NCBI RefSeq assembly: GCF_913776295.1
Contig: NZ_CAJYOJ010000008.1
Location: forward strand, 1-57,867
DNA from: an uncultured Pedobacter sp.
GTDB taxonomy: Bacteria; Bacteroidota; Bacteroidia; Sphingobacteriales; Sphingobacteriaceae
Direction: 5' to 3'
DNA: 57,867 nt
In this document: piece after piece, positions 8,167 to 17,672 of the stretch
How the letters are laid out: every line of letters begins with the position of its first letter
How positions within the stretch are numbered: position 1 is the first letter of the stretch
Made by a program: the position numbers and the translations under genes
The notes under the pieces: model-generated
Seen by the model: only the letters and a program-made list of their open reading frames with translations
What the model was told of the DNA's origin: nothing
Databases searched by the model: none

Positions 8167-9189
8167 ATGAATAAGGAAAAGCTGTTCAATGAAATTAAAG
8201 ATTTGAGCATCATTAATTCTTTCTCGAAACACGAACAGCTTGTGCAGGGAATTATCAATAGCCTTAATCATAAATTAATTACCAAAGGTGATATGTTGCC
8301 TTCGGTTAACGAAATGATGCGTGAAACCGGATTTGCAAAAGAAACCATTGGAAAAGCTTATAAAGAACTGATTAGCAGGGGTATCTTGGAGTCTAAAAAC
8401 CGGATGGGCTACTTTGTAGCTACTGACGATACCGAACAGCACCTGAAAGTATGTTTACTGATTTACGCATTCGATACCTTTCAGGAAACTTTTTACCAAA
8501 ATTTCCGCAATCATTTAGGCGATAATATCCAGGTTGATGTATATTTCCATCATAACAATTTCAATGTTTTCGAATCCATCATCAACAGCAATAAAGGCCA
8601 GTACGGTTTATATGTAATTGCGCCCATAGAAAGTAAGGAGGCTAAAGATGTACTCGAGCAGTTGCCAAAAGAAAAACTGTTGATCGTTGATCGTTATGTA
8701 AAACTGAAAGGTGAATACTCCTACATTGTTCAGGAATTTGAAAATGCTTCTTATAATGCATTTTTGGAACTGGCGCCGAGGATTAAGGAATTTTCAGAGT
8801 TTGTTTTCTTTTTCAAACCTTCATCTGCCGAACCCGGTGAAGTGTTGACTTCTTTTAAGCGCTTTATAAAAGAATTTAACATAAACGGGGTGATAAAAAA
8901 TAGTTACGAGTCAGGAAGTATTGCCCCGGATAAAGTTTATTTTACCATACACAACCTCGAACTTTGGGAAATGTTGAAGGATACCAAGGTAAAGGGTTTA
9001 AAAGTTGGCAAAGACCTGGGGATTCTTTCGCATAACGATGATAATGTTAAAGAAATCATTTTTGACGGGATTACCACTTTTTCTATAGATTTTGCACACA
9101 TGGGTCGCCTCGCGGCCGAATTTGTACTCACCCTGAAGCCAATTAAGCAGGTAATGGAGAATAAACTGATAAGAAGAAATTCACTTTAA
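8167..9189 (+). CDS. GntR-family transcriptional regulator with LacI-like ligand domain
   Basis: A 340-residue protein. The N-terminal winged helix (about 20-80) carries the GntR pattern KGDMLPSVNEMMRETGFAKE and then TIGKAYKELISRGILESK, ending GYFVA. The C-terminal ~250 residues resemble a periplasmic-binding-protein-like sensor, for example LYVIAPIESKEAKDVLEQL and GILSHND near the end. Family knowledge: such hybrids control neighbouring sugar genes in response to a sugar. It lies 9 bp before the SSS transporter and upstream of the SusCD/glycosidase genes, so it is the likely local regulator of the utilisation locus. A weak TATATTTC element at 8114-8121 may be its promoter. Confidence 0.88.
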   Translation: MNKEKLFNEIKDLSIINSFSKHEQLVQGIINSLNHKLITKGDMLPSVNEMMRETGFAKETIGKAYKELISRGILESKNRMGYFVATDDTEQHLKVCLLIYAFDTFQETFYQNFRNHLGDNIQVDVYFHHNNFNVFESIINSNKGQYGLYVIAPIESKEAKDVLEQLPKEKLLIVDRYVKLKGEYSYIVQEFENASYNAFLELAPRIKEFSEFVFFFKPSSAEPGEVLTSFKRFIKEFNINGVIKNSYESGSIAPDKVYFTIHNLELWEMLKDTKVKGLKVGKDLGILSHNDDNVKEIIFDGITTFSIDFAHMGRLAAEFVLTLKPIKQVMENKLIRRNSL

Positions 9190-9198
9190 TACCATCAC

Positions 9199-10791
9199 GT
9201 GGGGACCTTAGCCATTATCAGTTTTATTTTGTTCACGGTACTGGCTGCCATGATTTCTTACTTTAAAACCCGGAAAGCGCAGCGTTCAACCGTTAATGGC
9301 TTTTTCTTCGCCAACCGAACCAATGGTTTCATTATTATCGGTGCCTCCTTATTTTTCAGCAATATCAGCGCAAACCAGTTTATCGGCGAAAACGAATCTG
9401 TTTATATTAACAACATGTCGGTAATTGGCTGGGGAATTTCCTCCATTCTGGCTATGATTATTGTTTCAGAATTTTTTATTCCGATTTATTTTAAAACCGG
9501 TATCCGCACCATTCCAGATTTTTTGGAAAAACGTTACGATAAACAGACCAAAACATTGGTATCAGTCGTATTTCTTTTCAGTTATATCATTAACCTGTTG
9601 CCCTCGGTTCTTTATGGTGGTGCTGTAGCCTTTAGCAACCTGGTCGATCTATCCGGCTTTCACCTTTCTTATTGGGAAAGCATCTGGGTTTTCGTATGGA
9701 TCATGGGATTAATAGGTTCTGTTTATACCATTGTGGGTGGTTTTAAGGCCATTACCATTTCTGACACGGTGTTGAGTGCCGGCATGTTGGTACTCATTAT
9801 CGCGTTGCCGTATTACGGATTACGTTATCTGGGGCAAGGCGATTTTTTCAACGGACTTTCAACGGTATTGTCTACCAAAAAGGAACACCTCAATGCTATT
9901 GGTGGTAATAGTGATGCTGTTCCTTTCTCCACGCTATTTACCGGCATGCTCATTGTAAATCTTTACTATTGGGGAATGGAGCAGTATATTATCCAGCAGG
10001 TACTGGCGGCGAAAAGTTTAGCGGAAGGCCAGAAAGGTATTGCATTAACCTGTTTTGCGAAATTACTCTGCCCCTTGCTGATCAATATTCCCGGTCTGAT
10101 TGCGGTTCATCTATACCCGGTTTTAACCAATACCAACCAGGTATTTCCCTTACTGATTAAAGATGTATTGCCACCAGTTTTAATGGGTTTATCAGCCTGT
10201 GTGCTTTTTGGTGCGGCCATTACCACCTTTAATGCGGGCCTCAATAGTTCAAGCACCTTGTTTTTGCTTAATTTATATAAGCCGTTTATGGAGAAAAAAG
10301 GCAGGCTGCTAACCGATAGAAGCTTGCTCCGGACAGGACGCCTGTTTCAGATTTCGGTATCATTGTTTGCCATGTTTTTTGCACCTTTCATTATTTTTTC
10401 GAAACATGGATTTTATGAGTACCTGCAAAAAATCAGTGCTATCTTTAGTCTGCCAATTTTTACCATCATTTTTATTGGTTTTATTACCAAAAGGATGCCA
10501 CCTGTTGCCGCGAAAATCGGGATGATTTTCTTCATTTCCTGTTATGTAATGAGCGAATGGGTATTTTCTGTTCACCTGCATTATCTCCATACGCTGGCCA
10601 TTATATTTATCATTACAGTTTTACTGATGTTGGGCATCTCCAAATTATTCCCAAATCAAAATACTTACCAATTGGTACTTGATCACAAGATTGAGATTAT
10701 TCCGTGGCAGAATAGATACTATTACCATATTGTACTCATCTTTTTGATGGCACTTGTATTTTTAATTTTCTCTCCCTATCTACTAGCTTAG
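9199..10791 (+). CDS. Sodium:solute symporter (SSS/SLC5 family), probable sugar importer
   Basis: About 530 residues with roughly 14 hydrophobic segments. The GTG start is preferred: the next Met falls at codon 18 and would remove the first membrane helix. Family-like features include GASLFFSNISANQFIGENE near residues 50-70 and GGFKAITISDTV near 180-190, typical of SGLT-type sugar transporters. It follows the GntR regulator by 9 bp and precedes susC by ~370 bp, consistent with inner-membrane uptake of a monosaccharide released by the downstream hydrolases. Galactose or fucose would fit those enzymes, but the substrate is inferred. Confidence 0.88.
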   Translation: MGTLAIISFILFTVLAAMISYFKTRKAQRSTVNGFFFANRTNGFIIIGASLFFSNISANQFIGENESVYINNMSVIGWGISSILAMIIVSEFFIPIYFKTGIRTIPDFLEKRYDKQTKTLVSVVFLFSYIINLLPSVLYGGAVAFSNLVDLSGFHLSYWESIWVFVWIMGLIGSVYTIVGGFKAITISDTVLSAGMLVLIIALPYYGLRYLGQGDFFNGLSTVLSTKKEHLNAIGGNSDAVPFSTLFTGMLIVNLYYWGMEQYIIQQVLAAKSLAEGQKGIALTCFAKLLCPLLINIPGLIAVHLYPVLTNTNQVFPLLIKDVLPPVLMGLSACVLFGAAITTFNAGLNSSSTLFLLNLYKPFMEKKGRLLTDRSLLRTGRLFQISVSLFAMFFAPFIIFSKHGFYEYLQKISAIFSLPIFTIIFIGFITKRMPPVAAKIGMIFFISCYVMSEWVFSVHLHYLHTLAIIFIITVLLMLGISKLFPNQNTYQLVLDHKIEIIPWQNRYYYHIVLIFLMALVFLIFSPYLLA

Positions 10792-11160
10792 ACTTGTAAT
10801 TCAGTTGTTTAGATATTTTCATTATGCATTTGGAATGTTAGATATTTTGTTTTATAATTGCAGCTGAAAATAATAGGATAGTATAGGATAGTACAGTAAA
10901 AATTTAAAAGTTTTTTTAGATCTGTTGCTAAGAATAGAAATGAGCAGCATCAAGTCATTCCCGTATTTTATCTAGTTTTTCATTAACCAAATAATCCTAA
11001 AATATGAGAAATTTTACAAGTTATTGTGCAGCATTGCAAACCCTTCATTCGGAAGTAAGAGGATGGCCGGCAGGTTTACCGCATCTTATACAGGCTTAAG
11101 TCCTGTCAAGCCACATCTATCTACAATTTTTTAATTCATCATTTAAAAGCTAATTAGCAA
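10792..11160 (+). other. Intergenic leader of the polysaccharide locus susC
   Basis: About 370 bp without a convincing gene. It holds a short direct repeat TAGGATAGTA (twice, around 10873-10893), a 31-codon frame from 11003 with no other support, and a small inverted repeat ACAGG/CCTGT (11090-11094 and 11102-11106) without a T-run. A promoter for the susC operon is likely here but no clean TAnnTTTG match was found. Confidence 0.4.
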
Positions 11161-14100
11161 ATGAAGCAATTATTTTTATTATACGGGTGCCTTTCGGTGT
11201 CTGGAAGGGTAAAAAATGCATTGGCATTGACAGGGTCTCTGTTTGTATTTTTCCTGATTTTAATGCCTTTAAACGGTTATTCCCAGGTGGGAAAAAAAAC
11301 CGTTACAGGTAAGGTTACGGATACGTTAGGGGTAGGGCTGCCCGGCGTAACCGTTGCCGTAGTAAACAAGGTTAACGTAGGTACGCAGACGGATAATAAT
11401 GGAAAGTTTGTGCTTGATGTGGCTCCCGGCGAAATACTGAGGTTTTCTTACGTGGGCTACCGCGAACAGCGGGCAACCGTTGGTTCGGCTAACGTTATCA
11501 ACATCAGGCTAACGGAAGAAAATATGCTTTCTGAAGAGGTGGTGATTACTGCTTTGGGACAAAAACAGCGTAAAGAAGCTTTAGTAGGTTCAGTTACCAC
11601 GGTAAAGGTTGGTAACCTTAAAATACCTTCCAGCAATTTAACCAATGCACTTTCTGGTCAGATCGCAGGTGTAATCGGCTATCAGCGCAGCGGACAACCC
11701 GGACAGGATAACTCACAGTTCTTCATCCGTGGGGTAACAACTTTCGGTTATAAACAGGATCCCCTCATCCTGATCGATAATGTTGAATTAACGAGTTCTG
11801 ATCTTGCACGTTTACAGGTTGATGATATCGAAAGTTTTTCGATCCTGAAAGATGCCAGTGCTACGGCGTTGTATGGTGCGAGGGGAGCAAATGGCGTTAT
11901 TTTGGTCGCTACCAAATCCGGTAAAGAAGGTAAGGCGAAAATCAGTTTCCGCTTAGAGAATTCTTCTTCGCAATCTACCCAGAACCTGGAACTAGCTGAT
12001 CCGATTACCTATATGAAACTTTTTAATGAAGCTTCCATCGGCAGGGGCATGGATCCTAAATTTACACCCAACCAGATTATTAATACACAGGCTACGATTA
12101 ATAAAAGCCCCGGGTATAATGAATATGTCTACCCAGCCGTTGATTGGTTAGGCCTTTTATTCAAGAAGAGAACCAACACACAGCGCGCCAATTTGAGCGT
12201 AAGCGGAGGTGGTGGTGTAGCCAGATATTACATTGCAGGTTCTTACAACCTGGATAATGGTGTGCTTAATCAGGATGACCGGAACAATAACGATAATAAC
12301 GTGAAATTCCGTAACTACCAGTTACGTTCCAACATTAACATTGATTTAGGAAAAACGACCGAACTGGTGGTGCGCTTATCTGGTAATTTTAGCGAATACA
12401 ATGGCCCCTTGGCTACCGATGGCGGCTTTTCTACCGATCTTTATAATATTGCGGTGCACACCAGTCCGGTTTTATTCCCCGCTTATTTTCCTGCTGATGC
12501 TGCAAATCAAAATGCTCAGCATATTTTATTCGGAAACACAGGTGGTACGGGGGTAAACAGTATTTTATACAATAACCCTTATGCGGCATTGCTTCGTGGA
12601 CATAAAAACTCAACGGAATCTCGCATGTCGGCACAATTGGAACTTAACCAGAAGCTCGATTTTTTTACCGAGGGTCTTTCGTTCAAATCGATTTTTAGTA
12701 CCAATAGGTATTCTTATTTTGATTCGTCGATGGCTTACTCACCATTTTACTACAATGTTGGCTCATATGATAAAGCAAGCAACACTTATGTGTTAAACTG
12801 GTTAAACTCGTCGGTAACCAGCGGGGCACCCAACATCGCCCAGGAATACTTGAGCTATTACCCTGGCGATCCGAACATCAGCACTTTCCTTTACGGACAG
12901 GCCTCTGTGAATTACGACCATACTTTCGGACAGAATCATACCTTTAGCGGCGCACTGATTGGAACTGCTCAGCAAAACCTGTATAATAATGCCAAAGATC
13001 CTAAAACGAATACCCGGACTTTACAATATTCACTTCCCTACCGGAATTTAGGTTTGGCAGGACGTTTAACTTATTCATACAAAAGCCGTTACTTTCTGGA
13101 AACAAATTTCGGCTATAATGGATCGGAAAGGTTTTCAGAGAACCACCGCTTTGGTTTTTTTCCGACGATAGGTGCTGGGTGGATTGTTTCGAACGAAAAA
13201 TTCTGGACAGGTGGAATAGCTAATGTAATTAACCGCTTAAAACTGAGGGGAAGTTTTGGCCTGGTAGGTAACGATGCCATCGGATCGCAACGCTTCTTCT
13301 ATCAATCTGACGTAAACTTAAATGGTGGCGGTAACTATGCCCAATTTGGTTATAATGGCGGGGTTACGCGTCCCGGTGTATACATTAACAGTTACGAAAA
13401 TACTGATATTACCTGGGAAACCTCGCGACAAACAAACCTGGCTCTGGAGGCTACGCTTTTCAAAAACATGAACATTATTGCTGAGGTATATAACAACGAC
13501 CGTTATAATATTTATATGATCCGTAAAAATGTACCAAGTACATTGGGTTTAGAAGCTATTGATCCCAATACTGGCGCACCGGATATCGGTGCGAATATCG
13601 GCAAGGCCAGATCAAGAGGTGTTGACCTATCACTCGATTATAAGTTTAATGTAAATGCTTTTTCTTTCGCAGTACGTTCTAACTTAACTTTTGCCAAAAA
13701 TAAATACATCAACTACGAAGAACCCCAATGGGCTGAAGCATACCGTTATACCACAGGGCAGCCGATCAGCAGAAATTACGGTTATATTGCCGAACGTTTA
13801 TTTGTGGATGATAAGGAGGTACAAAATTCACCCACCCAGATTTTCTCAACTGGTGGCAAACCGCCAAGAGCCGGCGACATCAAATACCGCGACTTGAACA
13901 ATGATGGTAAAATTGACGATGCTGATAAGGCCTACATCGGTTTTCCACAATCGCCTGAAATCGTTTATGGTTTTGGATTTAGTTCTTCATTTAAAGGTTT
14001 CGATCTTTCAGCATTTTTTACCGGGCAGAATAGAATGACTTTTTTTATCGATCCAACTAAAGTGAGTCCTTTTGTGCCGAGTAATCAACCATATATTTAT

Positions 14101-14460
14101 GGCAATACACAATTTCTTAAAGACTTTTCCGAAAACCATTGGTCGCCTGAAAACCAAAACCTTTATGCGCTTTATCCAAGATTGGCGGTGAATGCTGCAG
14201 ACCTCGAAAATAATGCGCAAACCAGTACCTGGTGGATGAGAAACGGCCGTTTATTGAGGTTAAAATCGGTTGAACTGGGTTATACACTTCCTCAGCGGAT
14301 ATCCAAAAAAATCAAGCTTAATTCTTGCCGCATTTATTTCAATGGCCTGAATCTGGTAACCTGGAGTCCGTTTAAAATGTGGGATCCTGAACAAGGCGGA
14401 AATGGATTTGCCTATCCAATCCAAAAAGTATTCAATGTTGGTCTTAATGTAACCTTATAA
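11161..14460 (+). CDS. SusC/RagA-family TonB-dependent transporter of the polysaccharide locus
   Basis: 1099 residues. The long N-terminal signal region (hydrophobic about 22-40, ending NGYSQ) is followed by a carboxypeptidase-like domain with TVTGKVTDTLGVGLPGVTV, TonB-box-like EEVVITALGQKQR, a plug domain (FFIRGVTTFGYKQDPLILID; LKDASATALYGARGANGVIL), and a C-terminal barrel with an embedded acidic loop DLNNDGKIDDADKAYIG. It overlaps susD by one base (TAATG). With SusD it would import oligosaccharides cut at the cell surface. The glycosidases downstream point to alpha-galactosyl and alpha-fucosyl (or alpha-L-galactosyl) side groups. Confidence 0.95.
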   Translation: MKQLFLLYGCLSVSGRVKNALALTGSLFVFFLILMPLNGYSQVGKKTVTGKVTDTLGVGLPGVTVAVVNKVNVGTQTDNNGKFVLDVAPGEILRFSYVGYREQRATVGSANVINIRLTEENMLSEEVVITALGQKQRKEALVGSVTTVKVGNLKIPSSNLTNALSGQIAGVIGYQRSGQPGQDNSQFFIRGVTTFGYKQDPLILIDNVELTSSDLARLQVDDIESFSILKDASATALYGARGANGVILVATKSGKEGKAKISFRLENSSSQSTQNLELADPITYMKLFNEASIGRGMDPKFTPNQIINTQATINKSPGYNEYVYPAVDWLGLLFKKRTNTQRANLSVSGGGGVARYYIAGSYNLDNGVLNQDDRNNNDNNVKFRNYQLRSNINIDLGKTTELVVRLSGNFSEYNGPLATDGGFSTDLYNIAVHTSPVLFPAYFPADAANQNAQHILFGNTGGTGVNSILYNNPYAALLRGHKNSTESRMSAQLELNQKLDFFTEGLSFKSIFSTNRYSYFDSSMAYSPFYYNVGSYDKASNTYVLNWLNSSVTSGAPNIAQEYLSYYPGDPNISTFLYGQASVNYDHTFGQNHTFSGALIGTAQQNLYNNAKDPKTNTRTLQYSLPYRNLGLAGRLTYSYKSRYFLETNFGYNGSERFSENHRFGFFPTIGAGWIVSNEKFWTGGIANVINRLKLRGSFGLVGNDAIGSQRFFYQSDVNLNGGGNYAQFGYNGGVTRPGVYINSYENTDITWETSRQTNLALEATLFKNMNIIAEVYNNDRYNIYMIRKNVPSTLGLEAIDPNTGAPDIGANIGKARSRGVDLSLDYKFNVNAFSFAVRSNLTFAKNKYINYEEPQWAEAYRYTTGQPISRNYGYIAERLFVDDKEVQNSPTQIFSTGGKPPRAGDIKYRDLNNDGKIDDADKAYIGFPQSPEIVYGFGFSSSFKGFDLSAFFTGQNRMTFFIDPTKVSPFVPSNQPYIYGNTQFLKDFSENHWSPENQNLYALYPRLAVNAADLENNAQTSTWWMRNGRLLRLKSVELGYTLPQRISKKIKLNSCRIYFNGLNLVTWSPFKMWDPEQGGNGFAYPIQKVFNVGLNVTL

Positions 14461-16391
14461 TGAAAAAGATAAAAACATATTTTGCACTTGGTTGCATCAT
14501 GATGGTGTTGTTCACTTTTGTATCCTGTAAAAAGTATCTTGATATCACACCTGATAACCTGGGAACCCTTGATTATGCATTTAGAAATAGAAATGAAGCA
14601 GAAAATTATTTATACTCCTGTTATGCTTACCTGCAGCGTATGAACGATGTAGCGTCAAATCCTGGTTTTACCACATCTTCAGAACTTATCTATTCCAATA
14701 CGCTTGATAACTATCAGGGATTTAACCGTACAGGCTTCAACCTCCTTAGGGGGACACAGACTGCAGCTAACCCTGGGTTAAATGCATGGGATGGGAGTGA
14801 AGGCAGCTATAGCCTTTGGCGTTCAATCAGGATCTGTAATATCATGCTAGAAAATATTGATAAACCGATTGATTTGGGTGCTGCTGAAAAACAGCGTTGG
14901 ATTGCGGAAACCAAATTTTTAAAAGCCTATTATCACTATGTACTTTTTAAAATGTACGGGCCTATACCGTTAATTAAAACCAATCTGGCCATTAATAGCA
15001 GCACGGATGAAGTGCGTGTGAAAAGAGCGCCGGTTGATGAAACGGTCGATTATATCGTTAACTTATTGGATGAAGCTATCCCTGGTTTACCCGCTGTGAT
15101 CAGCAGTCAGGCAACAGAATTGGGCAGGGTAACAAGTGTTATTGCGCTTTCGGTTAAGGCTGATGTGCTTGCAACAGCCGCCAGTCCGCTTTTTAACGGC
15201 AATCCTGATTATGTAAGCTTCAAAGATAAAGACGGAATAAGTCTTTTCCCGGCAGCTTTTGATGCGCAAAAATGGAAAAAAGCTGCTGATGCAGCAAAAG
15301 CAGCCATTGCAGCTGCAGAAGGTCAGGGTATTAAATTATATACCTTCCAATCGCCAACCACGGTAGGGAAATTATCTGATTCGTTAAAAAGAGAACTGGA
15401 TGTGCAGAACGCAGTTACTGAAAAATGGGAGTTGAATTCGGAGATTATCTGGGCTTCCAATCCGGAGTTTAATTACCAGGGTTTTGCCACACCGAGGCTT
15501 ACCGCAAAATCGGCAGTAAACAATTTTTCTAATCCTTCTACTTTTTCTGCACCGATAAGCACCCAGGAACTTTTTTATACCGTAAATGGTGTGCCGATCA
15601 GCGAAGATAAAACCTGGGATTATGCTGGCAGGAATACGATTAAAGTGGGTGATAATGCCAGCCGTTATTATATTCAGCAGGGTTACGAAACCATTAAAGG
15701 GCATTTTGCACGCGAAACGCGTTTCTATGCAGATATCGCTTTTGATGGCGGGATCTGGTTTGGTAATGGAAGAAATAATCAGGACGATCCGGCCAATCCA
15801 TTATACTATGTTTCGGCCAGGGGAAGCGGGCTTGCGGCACCGAGTGATAATATTAGGTTGAATATTACAGGTTATTGGCCAAAAAAACTGGTGAGTTATG
15901 CTTCAGTTTATGATGATGGCTTTCAGCCTTCTGCGTTCCGTTTACCATTGATCAGGTTGGCAGGTTTATATTTACTTTATGCTGAAGCATTAAACGAGGT
16001 AAGCGGGCCCAGTACAGAAGTATTTACCTATGTCGATAAGGTTAGGCAAAGAGCAGGTTTGCAGGGCGTACAGGCATCGTGGACAAACTTTTCAAAAAAT
16101 CCGAATAAATTTAATAATAAAGACGGTTTAAGGCAGATTATTCACCAGGAAAGAAGGATCGAGTTATGTTTTGAAGGCCAAAGTGGTTGGGATTTAAGAA
16201 GATGGAAAGAACTTCAGGCAGTTTTGACCACCCCTATACAGGGTTGGAGCATTAATAATGCCGAGGCCATTAATTATTACCGTCCAACTACCCAGTTTAT
16301 CCCTGTTTTTGGCTTAAAAGATTATTTATGGCCGATCAGAAGTTACGATCTGGTTGTAAATCCAAACTTAGTTCAAAACCCTTATTGGTAG
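14460..16391 (+). CDS. SusD/RagB-family surface glycan-binding lipoprotein
   Basis: 643 residues with lipobox FVSCKKYLD (Cys about residue 22). SusD-like hallmarks include AYAYLQ-type N-terminal helices, RWIAETKFLKAYYHYVLFKMYGPIPL near 150-175, and the C-terminal RQIIHQERRIELCFEGQ and GWDLRRWKE motifs. It is longer than a typical SusD (500-550), partly through an insertion in the central glycan-binding region. Translationally coupled to susC by a 1-bp overlap; the surface lipoprotein gene follows 17 bp later. Confidence 0.94.
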   Translation: MKKIKTYFALGCIMMVLFTFVSCKKYLDITPDNLGTLDYAFRNRNEAENYLYSCYAYLQRMNDVASNPGFTTSSELIYSNTLDNYQGFNRTGFNLLRGTQTAANPGLNAWDGSEGSYSLWRSIRICNIMLENIDKPIDLGAAEKQRWIAETKFLKAYYHYVLFKMYGPIPLIKTNLAINSSTDEVRVKRAPVDETVDYIVNLLDEAIPGLPAVISSQATELGRVTSVIALSVKADVLATAASPLFNGNPDYVSFKDKDGISLFPAAFDAQKWKKAADAAKAAIAAAEGQGIKLYTFQSPTTVGKLSDSLKRELDVQNAVTEKWELNSEIIWASNPEFNYQGFATPRLTAKSAVNNFSNPSTFSAPISTQELFYTVNGVPISEDKTWDYAGRNTIKVGDNASRYYIQQGYETIKGHFARETRFYADIAFDGGIWFGNGRNNQDDPANPLYYVSARGSGLAAPSDNIRLNITGYWPKKLVSYASVYDDGFQPSAFRLPLIRLAGLYLLYAEALNEVSGPSTEVFTYVDKVRQRAGLQGVQASWTNFSKNPNKFNNKDGLRQIIHQERRIELCFEGQSGWDLRRWKELQAVLTTPIQGWSINNAEAINYYRPTTQFIPVFGLKDYLWPIRSYDLVVNPNLVQNPYW

Positions 16392-16408
16392 TTTAAAATA
16401 TTAAAGAT

Positions 16409-17644
16409 ATGAAACGTATTAAATATAGAATTTACCTGGCGCTTATCGTTTCCGTATTGGCCAGTATTGCGGCCTGTAAAAAAATGGAAACCTATAACGA
16501 TCCGGCTTCGTCTGACATGACAAAGCCTGGGGTGGTTACCAATGTTAAAGTAGATAATTTTAATGGTGGTGCTTATATTACCTATTCATTGCCAAACTCA
16601 AAAAACCTGTTATATGTATTGGCGCAGTATAAAATAAACGGGGTAACCACCCGCGAAACCAAATCGAGTTATTATTCTGATTCGATTATGGTGGATGGTT
16701 TTGCCAAAAAGCAGGGTTACGATGTTACCTTATATGCCGTAAGCAGGGCAGAGGTTAAATCTGATCCTGTGGTGGTAAAAGTTAATCCGGATACCCCTCC
16801 ATATTTACTGGCTAAACCGACTATTAACGCTGAAGCCGATTTTGGCGGCATCAAAATTACCGGTACAAATCCAGCTAAAAATAACCTGGGGATTATCCTT
16901 TTAGGTGTTGGCAATAATAATGTTTCAGATGTAATCGATCAGCATTATGGCAAAACGGAGGTAATCAACTATTCCGTGAGGGGCTACGCGCCGGTGGCGA
17001 AGAAAATCGGATTTTATGTAACTGATAATTTCGGAAACATCTCTGATACTACTTATGCAACTGTTACACCTTTCTTTGAAACCTTACTGGATAGAAATAA
17101 ATTTTTCCAGTACAGGCTTCCTACAGATGGTGTGATTGCCTATGGCTGGGATCTTCCTTACTTATGGGATGGAAAAACTGATGGTAATTCAAACGGTTGG
17201 CATACCGCACCGGGTGGAGCAATGCCTGCGATTGCAACTTTTGGTTTGGGTGTAAGTGCAAAATTAAGCCGTTTTATTTTATGGGAAAGACCCGATGGCG
17301 GTGATAAGTTTGCTTATGGACATGGAAATCCGAAAGTATTTTCGGTATGGGGCTCTGATGCCGTTGCGCCGCGCGATGCACAGCTTCCGCTATCGGCACC
17401 CGAGGGTACTGTAATTGGCGACTGGATCAATATGGGCAATTATAACTATCCCAATCCACCCTCGGGCGCAACACCTGTAGCGCATACAACCGCCGATAAC
17501 GATTTCGTAAAAGCCGGGGTAAGTTTCAACTTCCCGCTAACCAACCCAAAAGTGCGTTACATCCGCCTTTCGGTAAGCACAACCTGGTCTAACGGTACCT
17601 TTGCACATGCGATGGAAATGGCCTTTTATGGCGATCCGCGATAG
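16409..17644 (+). CDS. Surface lipoprotein with DUF4959/DUF5126/DUF5000-type domains
   Basis: 411 residues with lipobox IAACKKM (Cys about 23). The N-terminal half has fibronectin-like beta repeats (KPGVVTNVKVDNFNGGAYIT; KPTINAEADFGGIKITG), as in DUF4959/DUF5126. The C-terminal ~150 residues resemble a discoidin/F5-8-type-C-like DUF5000 domain: LWDGKTDGNSNGWHT, ATFGLGVSAKLSRFILWER, VRYIRLSVSTTW. Family context: these proteins sit after susD in many utilisation loci and probably help bind the polysaccharide at the surface. No catalytic motif is seen. Confidence 0.8.
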   Translation: MKRIKYRIYLALIVSVLASIAACKKMETYNDPASSDMTKPGVVTNVKVDNFNGGAYITYSLPNSKNLLYVLAQYKINGVTTRETKSSYYSDSIMVDGFAKKQGYDVTLYAVSRAEVKSDPVVVKVNPDTPPYLLAKPTINAEADFGGIKITGTNPAKNNLGIILLGVGNNNVSDVIDQHYGKTEVINYSVRGYAPVAKKIGFYVTDNFGNISDTTYATVTPFFETLLDRNKFFQYRLPTDGVIAYGWDLPYLWDGKTDGNSNGWHTAPGGAMPAIATFGLGVSAKLSRFILWERPDGGDKFAYGHGNPKVFSVWGSDAVAPRDAQLPLSAPEGTVIGDWINMGNYNYPNPPSGATPVAHTTADNDFVKAGVSFNFPLTNPKVRYIRLSVSTTWSNGTFAHAMEMAFYGDPR

Positions 17645-17672
17645 TTAATGATAATATTAGAAGATTTCAGAT